From Actinoplanes sp. L3-i22 (GTDB taxonomy: Bacteria; Actinomycetota; Actinomycetes; Mycobacteriales; Micromonosporaceae), in assembly GCF_019704555.1 (NCBI RefSeq), contig NZ_AP024745.1, positions 9,308,501-9,372,500 of the forward strand: a stretch of DNA of 64,000 bases. Reading direction: 5' to 3'. Both the position numbers and the translations under genes were made by a program. Every line of letters begins with the position of its first letter. Position 1 is the stretch's first letter. The notes under the pieces are model-generated. The model did no database searches. It was not told the origin of the DNA and saw only the letters and a program-made list of their open reading frames with translations. Positions 1-25,729 of the stretch are shown here, one piece after another.

Positions 1-2247
<2,247 letters not shown>

Positions 2248-2305
2248 CGGGGGTCACCGGTCCTTCGCGTCGCAGCGGTACAGGAGGTCAGGGAGGTCGC
2301 GGCTG

Positions 2306-5300
2306 CTAGAGGCCGAGTTCTTGGTCGATGAAGGCGAAGACGTCCTCCGCCGAGCCCGCGTCGAGCCGGTCGCCGACGGCCGCGCCGCCGTCCGAGCCGA
2401 GGGTGGTGGTGAGCCGGGCCAGGACCGCCTGCAGCCGGGCGGTCATCCGGTTCCGGTCGATCTCGTCGGCGGTCAGCTCGCCGGCCGCCTGTTCGAGGCG
2501 GTCCAGCCAGGTCAGGGCGTCGCCGCCGGTGTCGCAGAGCGCGCCGTGCAGGTGCTCGGCGAGCGCCGCCGGGGTGGCGTAGTCGAAGATCAGCGTGGTC
2601 GGCAGCTTGCGGCCGGTGGCCTGGCCGAGCCGGGTCCGCAGCTCGACCGCGGAGACCGAGTCGAAGCCCAGGTCGTCGAAGGCCCGGCCGGGGTCGACGG
2701 CGGTGCCGGAGTCGTAGCCGAGGATCCCGGCGACGCCGTCCCGGACCAGGTCGAGCAGGATCCGCTGCTGCTCGGCGGCGGGCAGCCCGTCGAGGCGGGC
2801 GGCCAGCTCGCTGCCGCCGGCGGTGTCCGCGTCGCCGTCGGCGAGCGCGGCCCGAACCTCGGCGAGCTCGTCCAGCAGCGGGCGGCGGCGAGCCATCGTG
2901 TACGTCGGAGCGAACGCCGCCCAGTCGATGTCGGCCACCACCAGCGACGTGTCGTCCTGTTCGAGCGCCTGGCGCAACGCGGCGACGGCCAGGTCGGCGG
3001 GCATCGCCGGGGCACCGATCCGGCGCATCGCGGCGGCCAGCTCCTCGTCGACCATGCCGGTCCGCCAGGCGCCCCAGGCGATCGCGGTGGCGGTCCGGCC
3101 GGCCGCGCGGCGGCGCACCGCGAGCGCGTCGAGGTAGGAGTTGGCGCTGCCGTAGGCGCTCTGCCCGCCGCTGCCCCACACCGCGGAACCCGACGAGAAC
3201 AGCACGAACGCGTCCAGCTCCCGGTCGCCGAGCAGCTCGTCCAGGTGCTCGGCGCCGGCGATCTTGGCGTGCCCGACCTCGGCGAACTCGGCCAGGCTCA
3301 GCTCGTCCAGCCCGGCGAGGCGCTGGGCCAGGCCGGCCGCGTGCACCACGGCGCGCAGCGGGCGGTCCGCGGGGATCGCCGCGAGCAGGGCGGCGACCTG
3401 GTCGCGGTCGGCGATGTCGCAGGCGGCCAGGGTCACCTCGGTGCCGGCCGCGGTCAGCTCGGCCGCCAGCTCGGCGGCGCCGGTCGCGTCCGGGCCCCGG
3501 CGACTGGTCAGGACCAGGTGCTCGGCGCCCTCGGCGGCCAGCCAGCGGGCCAGGTGGGCGCCGATGCCGCCGGTGCCGCCGGTGACCAGCACGGTGCCGC
3601 GCGGGCGCCACTGACGCTTCACCGGCGCGCCGCCGGTGGGGGCCGGGACCAGGCGGCGGGCGAACAGGCCGTTCGGGCGGACCAGGATCCGGTCCTCCCC
3701 CGCTCCGGACACCAGCACCGCGCCGAGCCGGCGCAGGGTCGCCTCGTCGGCGTCGGCGGGCAGGTCGGCGATGCCGCCCCAGGTGGCCGGCAGGTCCAGG
3801 GACAGGCCGGTGGCCAGGCCCCAGAGCCGGGCCTGGGCCGCGTCGACCGGCGTCCGCTCGGTCTCCAGGGCCATCGCCCCGGCGGTCAGCAGCCAGAGCG
3901 GCGCGCCGATCTCGGCGTCCAGCAGGGCCTGGACCAGGGTGACCGTGGCGGCGGCGCCGCGGGTCAGGGTCGGGTGCCCGCCCGGCTCGCCGTCCAGGGC
4001 GAGCAGGGACAGCACGCCGGCCGGCGGCTCCACGGTGCGCAGCCGGGCGGCCAGCTCGGCGCGGCCGGGGTCGGTGACGTCGAACTGGACCACCTTGTTG
4101 CCGCGGCGGGTCAGTTCCTTGACGACGGCGGCCGAGCGGTCCTCGCCGGGCGGGGCGACGACCAGCCAGGTGCCGGTGCGCGGGGTGTCGGCCGGCTCGG
4201 CGAGCGGGCTCCAGGTGAGCCGGTAGCGCCAGGAGTCGACGGTGGTGCGCTGCTGGTGGTCGGCGCGCAGGGTGGCGATCGCCGGGAGGGTGGCGCCCAG
4301 GGCGGCCGGGTCGACGGCGAGGCGCTCGGCGAGGTCGGTCCACTCCTGGCGTTCGATGAAGTCCCAGAAGGTGGCGTCGAGCGGGTCGGTGGAGGCGGTG
4401 GCCGGGGGCTCCTCGGCGGACCAGTAGGTCTTGCGCTGGAACGCGTAGGTGGGCAGGTCGGTCTTGCGGCCGCCGGCCAGCAGCGGCGTCCAGTCGATCT
4501 CGACGCCCCGGGTCCAGGCGGTGGCCAGGCCGGTCAGCAACTCGTCCCGATTGCGGTGCTGCAGCGCGATGAACGCCGCGTCGTCGCTGATCTGCCGCCC
4601 GAGCCCGGTGAGCGTCGAGTCCGGGCCGGCTTCTAGGAAGGTAGTCACGCCTCGGCCGAGCAGGTCCGTGACGATGTCGTGGAAGCGGACGGTGTTGCGG
4701 ACGTGCTCGACCCAGTAGTCAGGATCGGTCACGTCACCACCGGCGGTGACGACCGGGATGGTCGGCGACGAATAGGCGATCTCGCGGGCGATTTGTCCGA
4801 ACTCTGAGAGCATCGGCTCCATCAGATGCGAGTGGAACGCGTGCGAGGTGTTGAGCCGGGTCGCCTTGACGCCCAGCTTCGCGACCAGCGCTTCAACTTT
4901 GTCCGAAATTCCCGACAAAACCGTCGACGCCGGCCCGTTCACGGCCGCAATGTCGACACCGTCAACCAACTGAATCGCGCTCGCCGGAGCGGCCACCGCG
5001 ACCATCACACCCCCGGCCGGCAGCGCCTGCATCAGCCGGCCACGGGCGGAAACCAGCTTCAGCGCGTCGTCCAGGGAGAACACACCCGCCACGTGAGCTG
5101 CGGCAATCTCTCCGATCGAGTGACCGGCGAGGTAGTCGGGCTTGACTCCCAGGGACTCCAGGAGGCGGTACAGGGCGACCTCGAAGGCGAAGACTGCAAC
5201 CTGGGTATGGACCGTCTTGGCGAGCTCGGCTTCGTCCGTACCCCAAGCAATGTCTTTGATCTTTGAGCCGGCCTGGTCGAAGGCCGCGGCGAAGACCGGG

Positions 5301-6994
5301 AAGCGCTGGTAGAGATCGTGACCCATGCCGAGGCGCTGGGAGCCCTGGCCGGTGAACAGGACGGCCAGCGGGCCCGGGGTCACCACGCCGGTGATCGGCC
5401 GGTGGTCCGCGGCGAGGCCGGCGAGCAGTTCGTCGCGGTCGGCGGCGAGGACGACGGTCCGGTGGGCCAGCGCGGCGCGGGTCGCGAACGAGGAGTGCGC
5501 CACGTCCAGGAGCGTGTCCGCGGGACGGGCCGCCAGGTGCGTGTGCCAGCGGTCGAGCTGGGCGGTGAGGGCCTCCGGCGTACGCGCGGAGATCGCGACC
5601 GGAAGCGGACCGGCCGGCGCGGCCGCGGCCGGGACCGGCGCGACCGGCGGCGCCTGCTCCAGGATCACGTGCGCGTTCGTGCCGCTCAGGCCGAACGAGG
5701 AGACCCCGGCCCGGCGCGGGTGACCGTTGTCCGGCCACGGCCGGCTCTCGGTCAGCAGGCGGACGTGGCCGGCGCTCCAGTCGACCACCGTGGACGGCTC
5801 GTCGACGTGCAGGCTGGGCGGGAGGACGCCGTGCCGGATCGCCTGGACCATCTTGATGATCCCGCTGACGCCGGCCGCGGCCTGGGCGTGCCCGATGTTC
5901 GACTTGATCGAGCCGAGCCACAGCGGACGGTCCGCCGGACGACCCCGGCCGTACGTCGCGAGCAGCGCCTGCGCCTCGATCGGGTCGCCGAGCACGGTCC
6001 CGGTGCCGTGGCCCTCGATCGCGTCCACTTCGTTGGCGGTGAGCCCGCCGGTGGCCAGCGCCGCCTCGATGACGCGCTGCTGGGACGGGCCGTTCGGGGC
6101 GGTCAGGCCGTTGCTGGCGCCGTCCTGGTTGATCGCCGAGCCGCGCACCACGGCGAGCACCTCGTGGCCGTTGCGCCGGGCGTCGGAGAGGCGCTCCAGC
6201 AGCAGCAGGCCGGCGCCCTCGCCCCAGCCGGTGCCGTTGGCCGCGTCCGCGTACGCCTTGCAGCGCCCGTCCGGCGCGAGCCCGCGCTGCTGACTGAAGC
6301 CGATGAACGAGGCCGGCGTGGACATCACGGTCACGCCGCCGGCCAGCGCGAGCGAGCACTCGCCGGCGCGCAGCGACTGCATCGCGAAGTGCAGCGCGAC
6401 AAGCGACGACGAGCAGGCGGTGTCGACCGTGACGGCGGCGCCCTCCAGCCCGAGGCTGTAGGCGACCCGGCCGGAGACGACGCTGGCCAGCCCGCCGGTG
6501 CTGCCGCCGACGCCGTAGTCGTGGTAGACCACGCCGGTGAACACCCCGACCCGGCTGCCGCGCAGCGACTGCGGGTCGATGCCGGCCCGCTCGAACGCCT
6601 CCCACGACGTCTCCAGCAGCAGCCGCTGCTGCGGGTCGGTGTCGGCGGCCTCGCGGGGACTGATCTTGAAGAAATCCGCGTCGAAGTCCCCGGCGTCGTG
6701 CAGGAATCCACCCTCGGTCGAGTAGGTCCTGCCCGGCGTGGCCGGCTCCGGGTCGTAGAGGTCGGTGGGCCAGCCGCGGTTCACCGGGAACTGGGTGATC
6801 CCGTCGCGGCCCTCGGCGACCAGCTCCCACAGGTCCTCGGGGCTGCTGACACCACCCGGGAAACGGCAGCTCATCGCGACGATGGCGATCGGCTCGCGGG
6901 CCTCGTCCTCGAGTTCCCGCAGCCGCCGCTGGGACTGCTGCAGCTCGGCCGTGGCGCGTTTGAGGTAGTCACGAAGTTTGTCGTCGTTCGCCAT
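2306..6994 (-). CDS. Type I modular PKS, one module: KS-AT-KR-ACP
   Basis: A 1562-residue single extension module. In order: N-terminal docking coil ([18 protein letters not shown], 1-30); KS with DTACSSS (Cys near 192), EGHGTGT and [10 protein letters not shown] with [11 protein letters not shown] (Ser near 624) and HAFHS (near 721), hence malonyl-CoA; ketoreductase with the NADPH loop TGGTGGIG (near 1131) and catalytic QSAYGSAN (near 1281); ACP with [11 protein letters not shown] (Ser near 1443); and a C-terminal docking tail [15 protein letters not shown]. There is no DH or ER. The KR has a Trp eight residues before the catalytic Tyr and no LDD motif. By established KR fingerprints this is A-type, and A1 because no His lies three residues before Tyr, so an L-configured beta-hydroxyl is predicted. 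Only 6 bp separate it from the bimodular gene upstream. Part of one minus-strand operon with its neighbours. Confidence 0.95.
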   Translation of the reverse strand: MANDDKLRDYLKRATAELQQSQRRLRELEDEAREPIAIVAMSCRFPGGVSSPEDLWELVAEGRDGITQFPVNRGWPTDLYDPEPATPGRTYSTEGGFLHDAGDFDADFFKISPREAADTDPQQRLLLETSWEAFERAGIDPQSLRGSRVGVFTGVVYHDYGVGGSTGGLASVVSGRVAYSLGLEGAAVTVDTACSSSLVALHFAMQSLRAGECSLALAGGVTVMSTPASFIGFSQQRGLAPDGRCKAYADAANGTGWGEGAGLLLLERLSDARRNGHEVLAVVRGSAINQDGASNGLTAPNGPSQQRVIEAALATGGLTANEVDAIEGHGTGTVLGDPIEAQALLATYGRGRPADRPLWLGSIKSNIGHAQAAAGVSGIIKMVQAIRHGVLPPSLHVDEPSTVVDWSAGHVRLLTESRPWPDNGHPRRAGVSSFGLSGTNAHVILEQAPPVAPVPAAAAPAGPLPVAISARTPEALTAQLDRWHTHLAARPADTLLDVAHSSFATRAALAHRTVVLAADRDELLAGLAADHRPITGVVTPGPLAVLFTGQGSQRLGMGHDLYQRFPVFAAAFDQAGSKIKDIAWGTDEAELAKTVHTQVAVFAFEVALYRLLESLGVKPDYLAGHSIGEIAAAHVAGVFSLDDALKLVSARGRLMQALPAGGVMVAVAAPASAIQLVDGVDIAAVNGPASTVLSGISDKVEALVAKLGVKATRLNTSHAFHSHLMEPMLSEFGQIAREIAYSSPTIPVVTAGGDVTDPDYWVEHVRNTVRFHDIVTDLLGRGVTTFLEAGPDSTLTGLGRQISDDAAFIALQHRNRDELLTGLATAWTRGVEIDWTPLLAGGRKTDLPTYAFQRKTYWSAEEPPATASTDPLDATFWDFIERQEWTDLAERLAVDPAALGATLPAIATLRADHQQRTTVDSWRYRLTWSPLAEPADTPRTGTWLVVAPPGEDRSAAVVKELTRRGNKVVQFDVTDPGRAELAARLRTVEPPAGVLSLLALDGEPGGHPTLTRGAAATVTLVQALLDAEIGAPLWLLTAGAMALETERTPVDAAQARLWGLATGLSLDLPATWGGIADLPADADEATLRRLGAVLVSGAGEDRILVRPNGLFARRLVPAPTGGAPVKRQWRPRGTVLVTGGTGGIGAHLARWLAAEGAEHLVLTSRRGPDATGAAELAAELTAAGTEVTLAACDIADRDQVAALLAAIPADRPLRAVVHAAGLAQRLAGLDELSLAEFAEVGHAKIAGAEHLDELLGDRELDAFVLFSSGSAVWGSGGQSAYGSANSYLDALAVRRRAAGRTATAIAWGAWRTGMVDEELAAAMRRIGAPAMPADLAVAALRQALEQDDTSLVVADIDWAAFAPTYTMARRRPLLDELAEVRAALADGDADTAGGSELAARLDGLPAAEQQRILLDLVRDGVAGILGYDSGTAVDPGRAFDDLGFDSVSAVELRTRLGQATGRKLPTTLIFDYATPAALAEHLHGALCDTGGDALTWLDRLEQAAGELTADEIDRNRMTARLQAVLARLTTTLGSDGGAAVGDRLDAGSAEDVFAFIDQELGL

Positions 6995-7000
6995 CGCTGA

Positions 7001-15211
<8,211 letters not shown>

Positions 15212-15230
15212 GGCAGGTGCCGCCTTCCGG

Positions 15231-20282
<5,052 letters not shown>

Positions 20283-20294
20283 CCCTGCCGCCTT

Positions 20295-20328
20295 GCCTCG
20301 AAGCAATTTCACATGAGCATTTCGAGGC
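20295..20328. promoter_or_regulatory. Inverted repeat in the leader of the PKS operon, within the 240-bp divergent intergenic region
   Basis: GCCTCGAA (20295-20302) is matched by its exact reverse complement TTCGAGGC (20321-20328), separated by 18 nt. It sits 12-46 nt upstream of the PKS start at 20282. It could be an operator for a dimeric repressor or an RNA hairpin. The rest of the intergenic region 20283-20522 must hold divergent promoters for the PKS operon and the PQQ-type gene, but I see no convincing -35/-10 pair. Function is inferred from position only. Confidence 0.35.
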
Positions 20329-20522
20329 TCAATCTAGGAATCGCGGCGGCCGGGACATCACCCCTGCGCGTCGGCTCGGACCCTTATCCGCTGGTGGTCG
20401 CGGGTGCGCCCGGCGGGAGTGGGGTTCGTAGGGGTACCACCCGGGTCAATGCGAGAGCTAGCTTTCGGTCGATCACTTCAGGGCTGCCGAAATCAATTCC
20501 TTTGTAAATCCGGAGGATCGTC

Positions 20523-22124
20523 ATGCTGCGCTCGTTGCGTTCCACATCCGTACGATTGGCCGGCGCTTTCGTCGCGGTGGCGCTGGCCGCCGCGGCCGTT
20601 CCGCTGACCGAGGCCACGCCGGCCGCCGCCAACCCGCTGACCGACTGGACGATGAACGGTCACGACCTGCTGAACACGCGGGCCAACCTGCTGGAAACGA
20701 AGATCACGACGAAGACCGTGAGCCGGCTCAAGCCGAAGTGGAAGTTCACCACCCACGGAGACGTGTCGGCGACGCCGACGGTGGCCAAGGGCGCGGTCTA
20801 CTTCCCGGACTGGGGCGGCTACCTCTACAAGGTCGACGCGGCCACCGGAGCGCAGGTCTGGTCGCACCAGATCTCCGACTACGACGGGGTGGCCGGCTCG
20901 ATCTCCCGGACCGCCGTGGTCATCTCCGGCAACACCCTCTACCTGGGTACGCAGACCGGCGCGCGACTGCTCGCCGTCGACGCCACCACCGGCGCGCTGA
21001 AGTGGAGCACCCAGCTCGACCCGCACATCGCGGCGATCCTGACGATGTCGCCGATCGTCTACAACGGCGTCGTCTACGAGGGTGTGTCGTCCACCGAGGG
21101 CGAGATGTCGGCGTTCGACCCGACCTACAAGTGCTGCACGTTCCGCGGCAACTTCAACGCCGTCGACGCGACCACCGGCGCGGTGCTGTGGAAGCGCTAC
21201 ATGGTCCCGGACAACGGCGGCCAGCCGACCGGGTACGCCGGTGGCGCGATGTGGGGCACCCCGTCGATCGACCCGGTCCGCGGCACGGTCTTCGTGACCA
21301 GCGGCCAGAACTACCGCGTGCCGGACAGCGTCAACGCCTGCCAGACCGCCGGCGGCACCCCGCCGCAGTGCTACTCCCCGGACAACCACATCGACTCGAT
21401 CCTGGCCCTGGACCTGAAGACCGGCGCGGTCAAGTGGGCGACCGGGGCGATGCGGTTCGACGCCTGGAACGCCTCGTGCATCCCCGGCCTGCCGCCGAAC
21501 AACTGCCCGGCCAACCCCGGCTACGACTACGACTTCGGCGACGGGGCGCACCTGTTCGCGTACAAGGACGCCACCGGCAAGATCAAGGAAGCGGTCGGCG
21601 GCGGCGAGAAGAGCGGCGAGTACTGGGCGATGGACCCGGAGACCGGCGCGGTGCTGTGGAGCGCGGCGGCCGGCCCCGGCGGGCACGTCGGCGGGATCAT
21701 GTGGGGCACGGCCTGGGACACCAAGCGGATCTACCTGGCCGAGGCGGACTTCTTCCACACGCCGTACACGCTGCCGAACGGCACCACGATCACCGGCAGC
21801 AGCTATGCCGCGCTGAACCCGAGCAACGGCCAGATCCTCTGGCAGGTGGCCGACCCGAACCCGGGCTTCGCGTGGGGGCCGCTGACCGTGGCCGCGGACG
21901 TGCTCTACGGCAGTGACACCAGCGGGCACATGTACGCGATGGACTCGGCGACCGGCAGCATCCTCTGGGACTTCGCGGCGCCGTACTCGTCGAACGCCGG
22001 CGCGGCCGTCGTCGACGGGGTCGTCTACTGGGGCAACGGCTACCAGAAGTTCGCCCTCGGGGCGGGCACCACGGGCAGCTTCACCACCGGAACGTTCTAC
22101 GCCTTCTCGGTGGACGGCAAGTAA
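20523..22124 (+). CDS. Secreted PQQ-binding-like beta-propeller protein, polyvinyl-alcohol-dehydrogenase-like
   Basis: 533 residues. The N-terminus has a Sec-type signal peptide (Arg-rich start, hydrophobic 12-28, Ala-rich cleavage zone near 37), so it should act outside the membrane. The mature part is a chain of tryptophan-docking propeller repeats of the type DATTGAxxW (for example DAATGAQVW, DATTGALKW, DATTGAVLW, DPETGAVLW, DSATGSILW), as in PQQ-dependent quinoprotein dehydrogenases. Overall architecture (NGHDLLNTRAN near the start) resembles polyvinyl-alcohol dehydrogenases. A vicinal Cys pair (YKCCTF, near 200) recalls the disulfide of alcohol-type quinoproteins. There is no CxxCH haem motif, unlike classical enzymes fused to or paired with cytochrome c, and no pqq biosynthesis genes are nearby. 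GGAGG lies 7 nt before the ATG. It is divergent from the PKS operon; a link between them is unproven. Confidence 0.75.
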   Translation: MLRSLRSTSVRLAGAFVAVALAAAAVPLTEATPAAANPLTDWTMNGHDLLNTRANLLETKITTKTVSRLKPKWKFTTHGDVSATPTVAKGAVYFPDWGGYLYKVDAATGAQVWSHQISDYDGVAGSISRTAVVISGNTLYLGTQTGARLLAVDATTGALKWSTQLDPHIAAILTMSPIVYNGVVYEGVSSTEGEMSAFDPTYKCCTFRGNFNAVDATTGAVLWKRYMVPDNGGQPTGYAGGAMWGTPSIDPVRGTVFVTSGQNYRVPDSVNACQTAGGTPPQCYSPDNHIDSILALDLKTGAVKWATGAMRFDAWNASCIPGLPPNNCPANPGYDYDFGDGAHLFAYKDATGKIKEAVGGGEKSGEYWAMDPETGAVLWSAAAGPGGHVGGIMWGTAWDTKRIYLAEADFFHTPYTLPNGTTITGSSYAALNPSNGQILWQVADPNPGFAWGPLTVAADVLYGSDTSGHMYAMDSATGSILWDFAAPYSSNAGAAVVDGVVYWGNGYQKFALGAGTTGSFTTGTFYAFSVDGK

Positions 22125-22144
22125 ATCCCCTTCCGTCCGATTCA

Positions 22145-22173
22145 TGCGGGGCCCGGCTGAGCCGGGCCCCGCA
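22145..22173 (+). terminator. Strong hairpin after the PQQ-type gene
   Basis: A perfect 13-bp stem (arms TGCGGGGCCCGGC and GCCGGGCCCCGCA) with a 3-nt loop begins 20 bp after the stop codon. There is no T-tract, as is common for actinomycete terminators. Confidence 0.8.
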
Positions 22174-22247
22174 CCCGTCGCTCTACCTGCGGAAAAGCCT
22201 TGTACTTTCGTTTCATACGGATGTCTTAGACGAGTAGGATCGCCGCC

Positions 22248-22835
22248 ATGGGAAATCGAGAGGCTCTGCTGGAGGGCGCGAAACACTGCCTGTACGAGAA
22301 GGGCTACGCCCGCACCACGGCGCGCGACATCTCGACCGCCGCCGGCACCAGCCTGGCCGCCATCGGCTATCACTACCGCTCGACCGAGGCCCTGCTCAAC
22401 GCCGCCCTGTTCCAGATCATGCAGGAGTGGGGCGACGAGATGTCGAAGGCGCTGGCCGCCGACGACCTGGCCGACGCCGGCCCGCTGGAGCGCTTCGAGG
22501 CGGTCTGGGTGCGGATCATCGAGTCGTTCCAGGCGCACCGCGCGCTGTGGGCGATGCAGCTCGAGGCGCTGACCCAGAGCCAGCACCAGACCGAGGTCCG
22601 CGACCAGCTCGCCGGCGGGCTGGCGGCGGCGCGGCTGGGGCTGGCCGAGCTGTTCGACGTCTCGCCGATCCCGGCCACACCGGCGGAGACGGTCGCGGTG
22701 GGCACGTTTCACCAGGCGCTGCTGACCGGTGTCCTGACCCAGTGGCTGATCGACCCGGAGCAGGCGCCGTCGGCGGCGGACCTGACCGCCGCGCTGCGCC
22801 GGATGGCGACCACGATCGCCCCGGCCGCGCCCTGA
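22248..22835 (+). CDS. TetR-family transcriptional regulator
   Basis: 195 residues. The N-terminal helix-turn-helix spans about 8-52, with TTARDISTAAGTSLAAIGYHYRS containing the recognition helix and the family hallmark Y-H-Y (usually YxHF). The C-terminal part is an all-helical ligand/dimerisation domain of a common TetR C-terminal type. It is a stand-alone gene between the PQQ-type gene and the cvn operon. A short palindrome GTCTTAGAC lies about 30 bp before the start and could be part of its own operator; the match is too short to be confident. It lacks the ILSGSLYHHF segment that marks KstR2, and no KstR/KstR2 box lies nearby, so I do not connect it to the sterol genes. Ligand unknown. 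Confidence 0.88.
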   Translation: MGNREALLEGAKHCLYEKGYARTTARDISTAAGTSLAAIGYHYRSTEALLNAALFQIMQEWGDEMSKALAADDLADAGPLERFEAVWVRIIESFQAHRALWAMQLEALTQSQHQTEVRDQLAGGLAAARLGLAELFDVSPIPATPAETVAVGTFHQALLTGVLTQWLIDPEQAPSAADLTAALRRMATTIAPAAP

Positions 22836-23043
22836 CCCATTCGGTCACCCGCCTTTGCCGCGCCGGATCGGGCGGAAGAATCAATTCTGACGCCGACCGG
22901 TCACCAATCCGGAAAGGCCGCCCCGCCGCCGGATCCGGTCCCGTGTTTTCGCCGGGCCGAGCGGCCCGCGTCCCCGGCGGCCGGGCTTCGTGCCGGGCGG
23001 GCGTCGCGCGGGCGGCGTTGGCAGCAAGTTCACAGGGAGCGAC

Positions 23044-23057
23044 TGAGAGCGCTCCCA
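23044..23057. promoter_or_regulatory. Palindromic box resembling the CebR/LacI-type operator, in the 483-bp gap before the cvn operon
   Basis: TGAGAGCGCTCCCA differs at one base from TGGGAGCGCTCCCA, the known CebR (cellobiose-responsive LacI-family) operator of streptomycetes. It lies about 260 bp upstream of the cvnA-like start. The rest of 22836-23318 has no credible open frame; it contains an AT-richer stretch around 23080-23270 that probably carries the operon promoter and 5' leader. Binding by a CebR homologue is inference from the sequence match alone. Confidence 0.4.
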
Positions 23058-23318
23058 TATGACCGGGAGTAGTCGCGTAGCTGCATAAAGAGGTTGCAGC
23101 GCAGTAAATTTCGCCCCGCGGTGTTGACCACCAAGGACAAAGGGCAGATCCTATTCCGGCGATCATGGAGGATCGGCCCCATTCCCCCGGGGCCGCATTT
23201 CGCGCTGTTCCGCCTCTCGACTTTGCATCACCACGTAACGGTATTTCCGTAGTGAATTCGACTTTGCCTGCCGGCCGTGACCGCGCCCGGGCCGGCAGTC
23301 GACAGAGGAGCTGATCGC

Positions 23319-25682
23319 TTGTCCGTCCACGCTGAGGACGCCGAGCAGTCCGAGCCGGTCGGGGACAACCCGCCCGAGCCCAGCGCCGGTCCCACGGACC
23401 GGGCGACTCGGCGTCGCCGGACCGGCGGCACCATCCGCCAGCGCGTGGTCCGCACCCTGGCCCTACCCGTCGCGACCACCCTGGTGCTGCTCACCATCGT
23501 GGCGGTCAGCGAGATCGACAACTACCGTACGGCCGCCGCGACCGCGCACGCCGTCACCCTCGACCTCGCGGTCCAGGAACTGGTCCAGGGGTTGCAGACC
23601 GAACGTGGCCTGGCGGCAGGCCTGCTCGGCGGCAACGACGCGTTCAGCACCGAGCTGCAGCGCGCCCGCAACCAGGTCGACCTGCGCCGCGGCGAGGTGG
23701 AGCGGCTGACCACCGGCGGCGGTACGGTCGCCGACCGGGTCTCCGTCGCGGTCCAGGCGCTGGACGGCCTGACCAGCGTCCGGGCCGGCACCGACACCGG
23801 CTCCGGCAAGCAGGTCGCCACCGTCGGCTACTACACCGCGCGGATCGCCGACCTCGGCAACCTCGACTTCGACCTGGACAGCACCGGCGACGCCGAGCTG
23901 CGCCAGGGCGCGGCCGCGCTGGAGTCGCTCGGCGCGGTCAAGGAGGCCACCGCCCAGGAGCGGGCGTTCCTCAACGGGGTCTTCTCCGCCAGCGGTTTCA
24001 AGCGGGGCGAGTTCCTCCAGTTCGTGACCATGCGGGCGACCCGGGACGCGTCGCTGACCGCCTTCGACCGCTACGCCGACCAGGCCGCGAAACAGGGCCG
24101 CGACTACACCATGGACACCGGTGCGGCGCGCGAGGCGGCCTACTTCGAGCGGCTCGCGCTGCTCTCCGGCGACGGCAAGTATCTCCAGGTCAACCCGCAG
24201 TCCTGGTGGTCCGCGCAGACCACCGTGCTGGACGACATGCTGCAGTTGCAGCACCACGTCGGCTCGGTCATCACGGCGCGCGCCGCGGCGCTGAAGGACG
24301 ACGCCTCGACCCGGATGGGCGTGCTGCTCGGCGCCGTGCTGCTCTGCCTGGCCGGCTCGGTCTGGCTCGCCACGGTCGCCTCGAAGTCGGTGGCCCGGCC
24401 GCTGGCGCTGCTGGCCGGCGAGGCCAACCAGCTGGCCAGCACCCAGCTGCCGGAGGCGGTGCAGCGGGCCTCGGCCGGCACCGCCACCGAGGCGCCACCA
24501 CCGGTGCTCGTGCCCCGCGGCTCCAGCGACGAGGTCCTGCTGGTGGCCGACGCGTTCGACCGGGTGCAGGAGACGGCGTACGCGCTCGCCACCGAGCAGG
24601 CGGTGCTGCGCCGGACCACCGCCGAGTCGCTGGCCAACCTGGGCCGGCGCAACCAGAACCTGCTCCGCCGCCAGCTCGCCTTCATCACCAAGCTGGAGCG
24701 GGAGGAGGCCAGCCCGACCGGCCTGGCGAACCTCTTCGAGCTCGACCACCTGGCCACCCGCATGCGCCGGAACGCGGAGAGCCTGCTGGTCCTGGTCGGC
24801 GCGGCGAGCCCGCGGCAGCTCTCCGAGCCGCTGATGGTCCCGGACGTGATCCGCGCCGCGGTCTCCGAGGTCGAGGAGTACCGCCGGGTCACGCTGCGCC
24901 GGGTGGACGACGTGCTGGTGGCCGGCTCCACGGTCAGCGGCATCGCGCACATGCTCGCCGAGCTGATCGAGAACGGCCTGTCGTTCTCCCCGCCGGACAT
25001 GGACGTGGAGATCCACGGCCGCCGGATCGGCACCGGCTACCTGATCGCGGTCACCGACCAGGGCGTCGGGATGACCCCGGAGGAGATGCAGCGGGCCAAC
25101 GCGCGACTGCGCGGCGAGGGTGACTTCATCACCGCGCCGGCCCGGTTCCTCGGCCACTACGTGGTCGGCCGGCTGGCCCAGCAGATGGGCATCGAGGTCC
25201 AGCTCACCCCGTCGCCGGTGACCGGCGTGACGGCCCGGATCACGCTGCCCGCCGAGATCCTGACCGACCAGCCGGCGGTCACCGCGGGCCGGCCGGCCCG
25301 GTCGCCGGCCCGGCAGGTCACCGCCACGGTCGAACCGGCCCGCCCGCAGCGGCGGCTCACCGCCGAGCAGGCCCCCGCCGCGGCCGTGACCAGCACGGTC
25401 GCCACCGCCGACCGGACCCTCACGGCAACCGCCATCGAGTACGTGGTGGTCGACGACACCGTGCCCGGCCCGTCCGGCGACGACGCCCCGCGGACTCCGA
25501 ACGGCCTGCGCAAGCGCATCCCCCGCGCGCAGCGTGGCCAGCCACGGGCGGACGCGCCCAGCACCGCGCCGGTGGAGCGCCCGGCCCCGATCAGCGACTC
25601 GCCGGAGGCGGTGCGGGACCGGCTCAACGCGCTACGCGGTGGCATTCAGCGTGGTAACGCCGAAACAGCGGGGTTGTCGTGA
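23319..25682 (+). CDS. cvnA: CvnA-type sensor: NIT-domain membrane protein with histidine-kinase-like ATPase domain
   Basis: About 787 residues from the TTG at 23319, which has AGAGGAG 8 nt upstream; a GTG at 23277 in the same frame has no ribosome site. Layout: disordered N-terminus, first membrane segment (PVATTLVLLTIVAV, near 50), extracytoplasmic nitrate/nitrite-sensing (NIT) domain beginning VQELVQGLQTERGLAAGLLGG, second membrane segment (GVLLGAVLLCLAGSVWLA, near 345), HAMP-like linker, dimerisation segment RRNQNLLRRQLAFI, then a HATPase_c domain with the N-box ELIENGLSFSPP and G-box DQGVGMT. The C-terminal 150 residues are Pro/Ala-rich and disordered. It is the first gene of a cvnABCD-like operon, which in streptomycetes signals through the GTPase CvnD. 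It ends in a GTGA overlap with the next frame. No cognate response regulator is present, as is usual for conservons. Confidence 0.9.
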   Translation: MSVHAEDAEQSEPVGDNPPEPSAGPTDRATRRRRTGGTIRQRVVRTLALPVATTLVLLTIVAVSEIDNYRTAAATAHAVTLDLAVQELVQGLQTERGLAAGLLGGNDAFSTELQRARNQVDLRRGEVERLTTGGGTVADRVSVAVQALDGLTSVRAGTDTGSGKQVATVGYYTARIADLGNLDFDLDSTGDAELRQGAAALESLGAVKEATAQERAFLNGVFSASGFKRGEFLQFVTMRATRDASLTAFDRYADQAAKQGRDYTMDTGAAREAAYFERLALLSGDGKYLQVNPQSWWSAQTTVLDDMLQLQHHVGSVITARAAALKDDASTRMGVLLGAVLLCLAGSVWLATVASKSVARPLALLAGEANQLASTQLPEAVQRASAGTATEAPPPVLVPRGSSDEVLLVADAFDRVQETAYALATEQAVLRRTTAESLANLGRRNQNLLRRQLAFITKLEREEASPTGLANLFELDHLATRMRRNAESLLVLVGAASPRQLSEPLMVPDVIRAAVSEVEEYRRVTLRRVDDVLVAGSTVSGIAHMLAELIENGLSFSPPDMDVEIHGRRIGTGYLIAVTDQGVGMTPEEMQRANARLRGEGDFITAPARFLGHYVVGRLAQQMGIEVQLTPSPVTGVTARITLPAEILTDQPAVTAGRPARSPARQVTATVEPARPQRRLTAEQAPAAAVTSTVATADRTLTATAIEYVVVDDTVPGPSGDDAPRTPNGLRKRIPRAQRGQPRADAPSTAPVERPAPISDSPEAVRDRLNALRGGIQRGNAETAGLS

Positions 25683-25729
25683 CCGGTACCCCGAAATGGC
25701 CCCTTGGCAGCAACCTGGAAAGAAGAATG

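Noticed and set aside
22248..22835. The TetR gene near the PQQ-type gene as the sterol repressor KstR
   Set aside because: No KstR box is near it, its helix-turn-helix does not resemble KstR/KstR2, and the clear KstR2-like gene is at 33778-34383.
23277..23319. GTG 23277 as the start of the cvnA-like gene
   Set aside because: No ribosome site upstream of it; the TTG at 23319 has AGAGGAG at good spacing. The choice changes only 14 residues.
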